Shown piece after piece: positions 7,714 through 8,833 of a stretch of DNA of 8,833 nt; within the stretch, counting starts at the first letter, position 1, and the number at the start of each line of letters is the position of its first letter. Made by a program: the position numbers and the translations under genes. The notes beneath the pieces were generated by a model. The model worked only from the letters and a program-made list of their open reading frames with translations. It was not told the DNA's origin and ran no database searches. The stretch lies in contig JAKACU010000071.1 of the NCBI GenBank assembly GCA_021821185.1, forward strand, positions 1-8,833, read 5' to 3'. This stretch comes from Bacillota bacterium. Its GTDB lineage: Bacteria; Bacillota; Bacilli; Alicyclobacillales; SLC66.

Positions 7714-8833
7714 TCAACTTGAATTTGAATCGATCGTTTCTTTCAGATGTCGAATGGTTTGCTCCAAATGACGGTTATTTTCTATATCTCGTGTGATCTT
7801 GTCATATGCGTGAATCACTGTGGTGTGATCACGTCCTCCAAATTCTTGTCCAATTTTAGGCAAAGACAATCCAGTGAGTTCCCGTGCCAGATACATAGCA
7901 ATTTGCCTTGGGTAAGAGATGTCGCGCTGCCTCGACTTGCCTTTTATGTCTTCAAGTTTGAGCTTGTAATGATTACAAACGGCCTTTTGTATATCGCTGG
8001 CGGTTAAAGGTCTTTTTTCATCGAATGTGATGTCTGCTAGTGCTTGTGCCGCTAACATGGCATCGACATCTTGGTTTTTAAGTGAAGAAAATGCTATCAC
8101 TCGAATCAGTGCGCCCTCTAGCTCCCGAACGTTGGTCTCAATTCGTGAAGCAATATAATGCAAGGCTTCATCGGGTATGTCCATGCCTTCGGATCTAGCC
8201 TTTTTATTGAGAATAGCTACTCTGGTTTCAAACTCAGGTGGTTTGATGTCGATTAACAAACCACCGGAAAATCGTGAACGCAGGCGGTCCTCAAGGTCAG
8301 GGATCTCTTTAGGAGCACGGTCGCTGGTGATCACGATCTGCTTATGTTCACTGTGGAGTGTATTAAATGTATGGAAAAACTCTTCTTGGGTTGATTCTTT
8401 CCCGGAAATGAATTGAATATCATCGATCAGTAAAATATCTACGGTGCGATATTTATTACGAAAGTCATCAACTGTGTTACTTTGAAGCGAATTCACGAAT
8501 TCACGAACGAATGTCTCGCTTGTAATATAAACTGCTTTAACCAGAGGATTGACCTCGATCGCGTGTTGTCCGACGGCATGCAGTAAATGTGTCTTGCCTA
8601 GACCTACACCACCGTAGAGAAATAATGGGTTGTAGTGTTGTGCTGGCCTTTCTGAGACGGCGATGCTTGCCGCATGTGCGAGTCTGTTCTTATCACCAAT
8701 TACGAAAGTATCAAATGTAAACTTGGGGTTGAATCCGGAAGGCGTTGGATACTTTTGATCCCTATTCGCCTGTGAGATTGATCTTTGGAGTGTATCGTCC
8801 GGAGTGGGTTTGAAATACACGAAATCAGCTTGT
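7714..8833 (-). CDS. dnaA: Chromosomal replication initiator protein DnaA (5' end missing)
   Basis: Origin-binding AAA+ ATPase that melts oriC and helps load the replicative helicase. The frame is open through the window edge (codons Gln-Ala-Asp-Phe precede the GTG at 8820). The true start is therefore outside, and roughly 80 residues of domains I-II are missing; 372 codons are visible. Domain III begins near [12 protein letters not shown]. It shows Walker [10 protein letters not shown] (8613-8587), Walker [10 protein letters not shown] (8439-8419), sensor 1 ITSDRAP, the box VII arginine region LEDRLRSRF and sensor 2 VRELEGA. Domain IV ends with the box-reading motif GGRDHTTV (7839-7816). The stop is TGA at 7716-7714. 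The promoter and the autoregulatory boxes expected upstream cannot be seen. The internal GTG at 8820 should not be taken as the start. Confidence 0.97.
   Translation of the reverse strand, partial: QADFVYFKPTPDDTLQRSISQANRDQKYPTPSGFNPKFTFDTFVIGDKNRLAHAASIAVSERPAQHYNPLFLYGGVGLGKTHLLHAVGQHAIEVNPLVKAVYITSETFVREFVNSLQSNTVDDFRNKYRTVDILLIDDIQFISGKESTQEEFFHTFNTLHSEHKQIVITSDRAPKEIPDLEDRLRSRFSGGLLIDIKPPEFETRVAILNKKARSEGMDIPDEALHYIASRIETNVRELEGALIRVIAFSSLKNQDVDAMLAAQALADITFDEKRPLTASDIQKAVCNHYKLKLEDIKGKSRQRDISYPRQIAMYLARELTGLSLPKIGQEFGGRDHTTVIHAYDKITRDIENNRHLEQTIRHLKETIDSNSS

Noticed and set aside
7684..7721. CAAGTTG/CAACTTG inverted repeat at the dnaA stop as a terminator
   Set aside because: The stem is only 7 bp, the loop is 24 nt and there is no T-run, so it gives little support for termination.

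Overview
This window is the replication-origin neighbourhood of a Gram-positive (Bacillota, class Bacilli type) chromosome. Every gene lies on the minus strand, so the window is read from right to left. The order is dnaA (5' end missing) - oriC unwinding region - dnaN - rlbA/yaaA (S4 domain) - recF - remB/yaaB (DUF370) - gyrB - gyrA. After gyrA comes a gene-free stretch holding a parS-like site, a terminator and a very strong outward promoter that looks like an rRNA operon promoter. The rlbA and remB genes, the gene order, and the tandem DnaA boxes followed by DnaA-trios between dnaA and dnaN all point to Bacilli. The moderate base composition and protein style would suit the Alicyclobacillaceae, but I cannot fix family or genus from this sequence alone.

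Right part (7560-8833): the visible DnaA fragment carries the AAA+ ATPase and the DNA-binding domain IV with an intact box-recognition motif. The 154 bp after it hold two abutting DnaA boxes and a run of seven DnaA-trio triplets leading into AT-rich DNA next to dnaN. This is the layout of the unwinding half of a bipartite Bacillus-type origin; the other half, upstream of dnaA, is outside the window.

Middle part (395-7559): dnaN, rlbA, recF, remB, gyrB and gyrA are packed with 1-4 nt overlaps or gaps of 6-56 nt and are probably co-transcribed. Together they encode the sliding clamp, a small ribosome-associated RNA-binding protein, a gap-repair SMC-like ATPase, a matrix/DNA-binding regulator and both DNA gyrase subunits. 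Several starts are non-ATG: gyrA must use TTG, gyrB probably uses TTG, and remB uses GTG or TTG. A perfect 32-bp palindrome sits inside the dnaN coding sequence, and RecF has Ala in place of the usual Gly in its ABC signature.

Left part (1-394): reading leftward from the gyrA stop there is a parS-like ParB site, an 11-bp-stem terminator, then an A-tract UP-like element, TTGACA, 17 nt, TATATT, and a leader with no U for at least 51 nt. In many Bacilli an rRNA operon follows gyrA, and the start of one beyond base 1 is the likeliest explanation.

I found no mobile element, CRISPR array or unknown gene system. This is a core-genome region whose interest lies in its cis-acting DNA and in a few residue and start-codon oddities.
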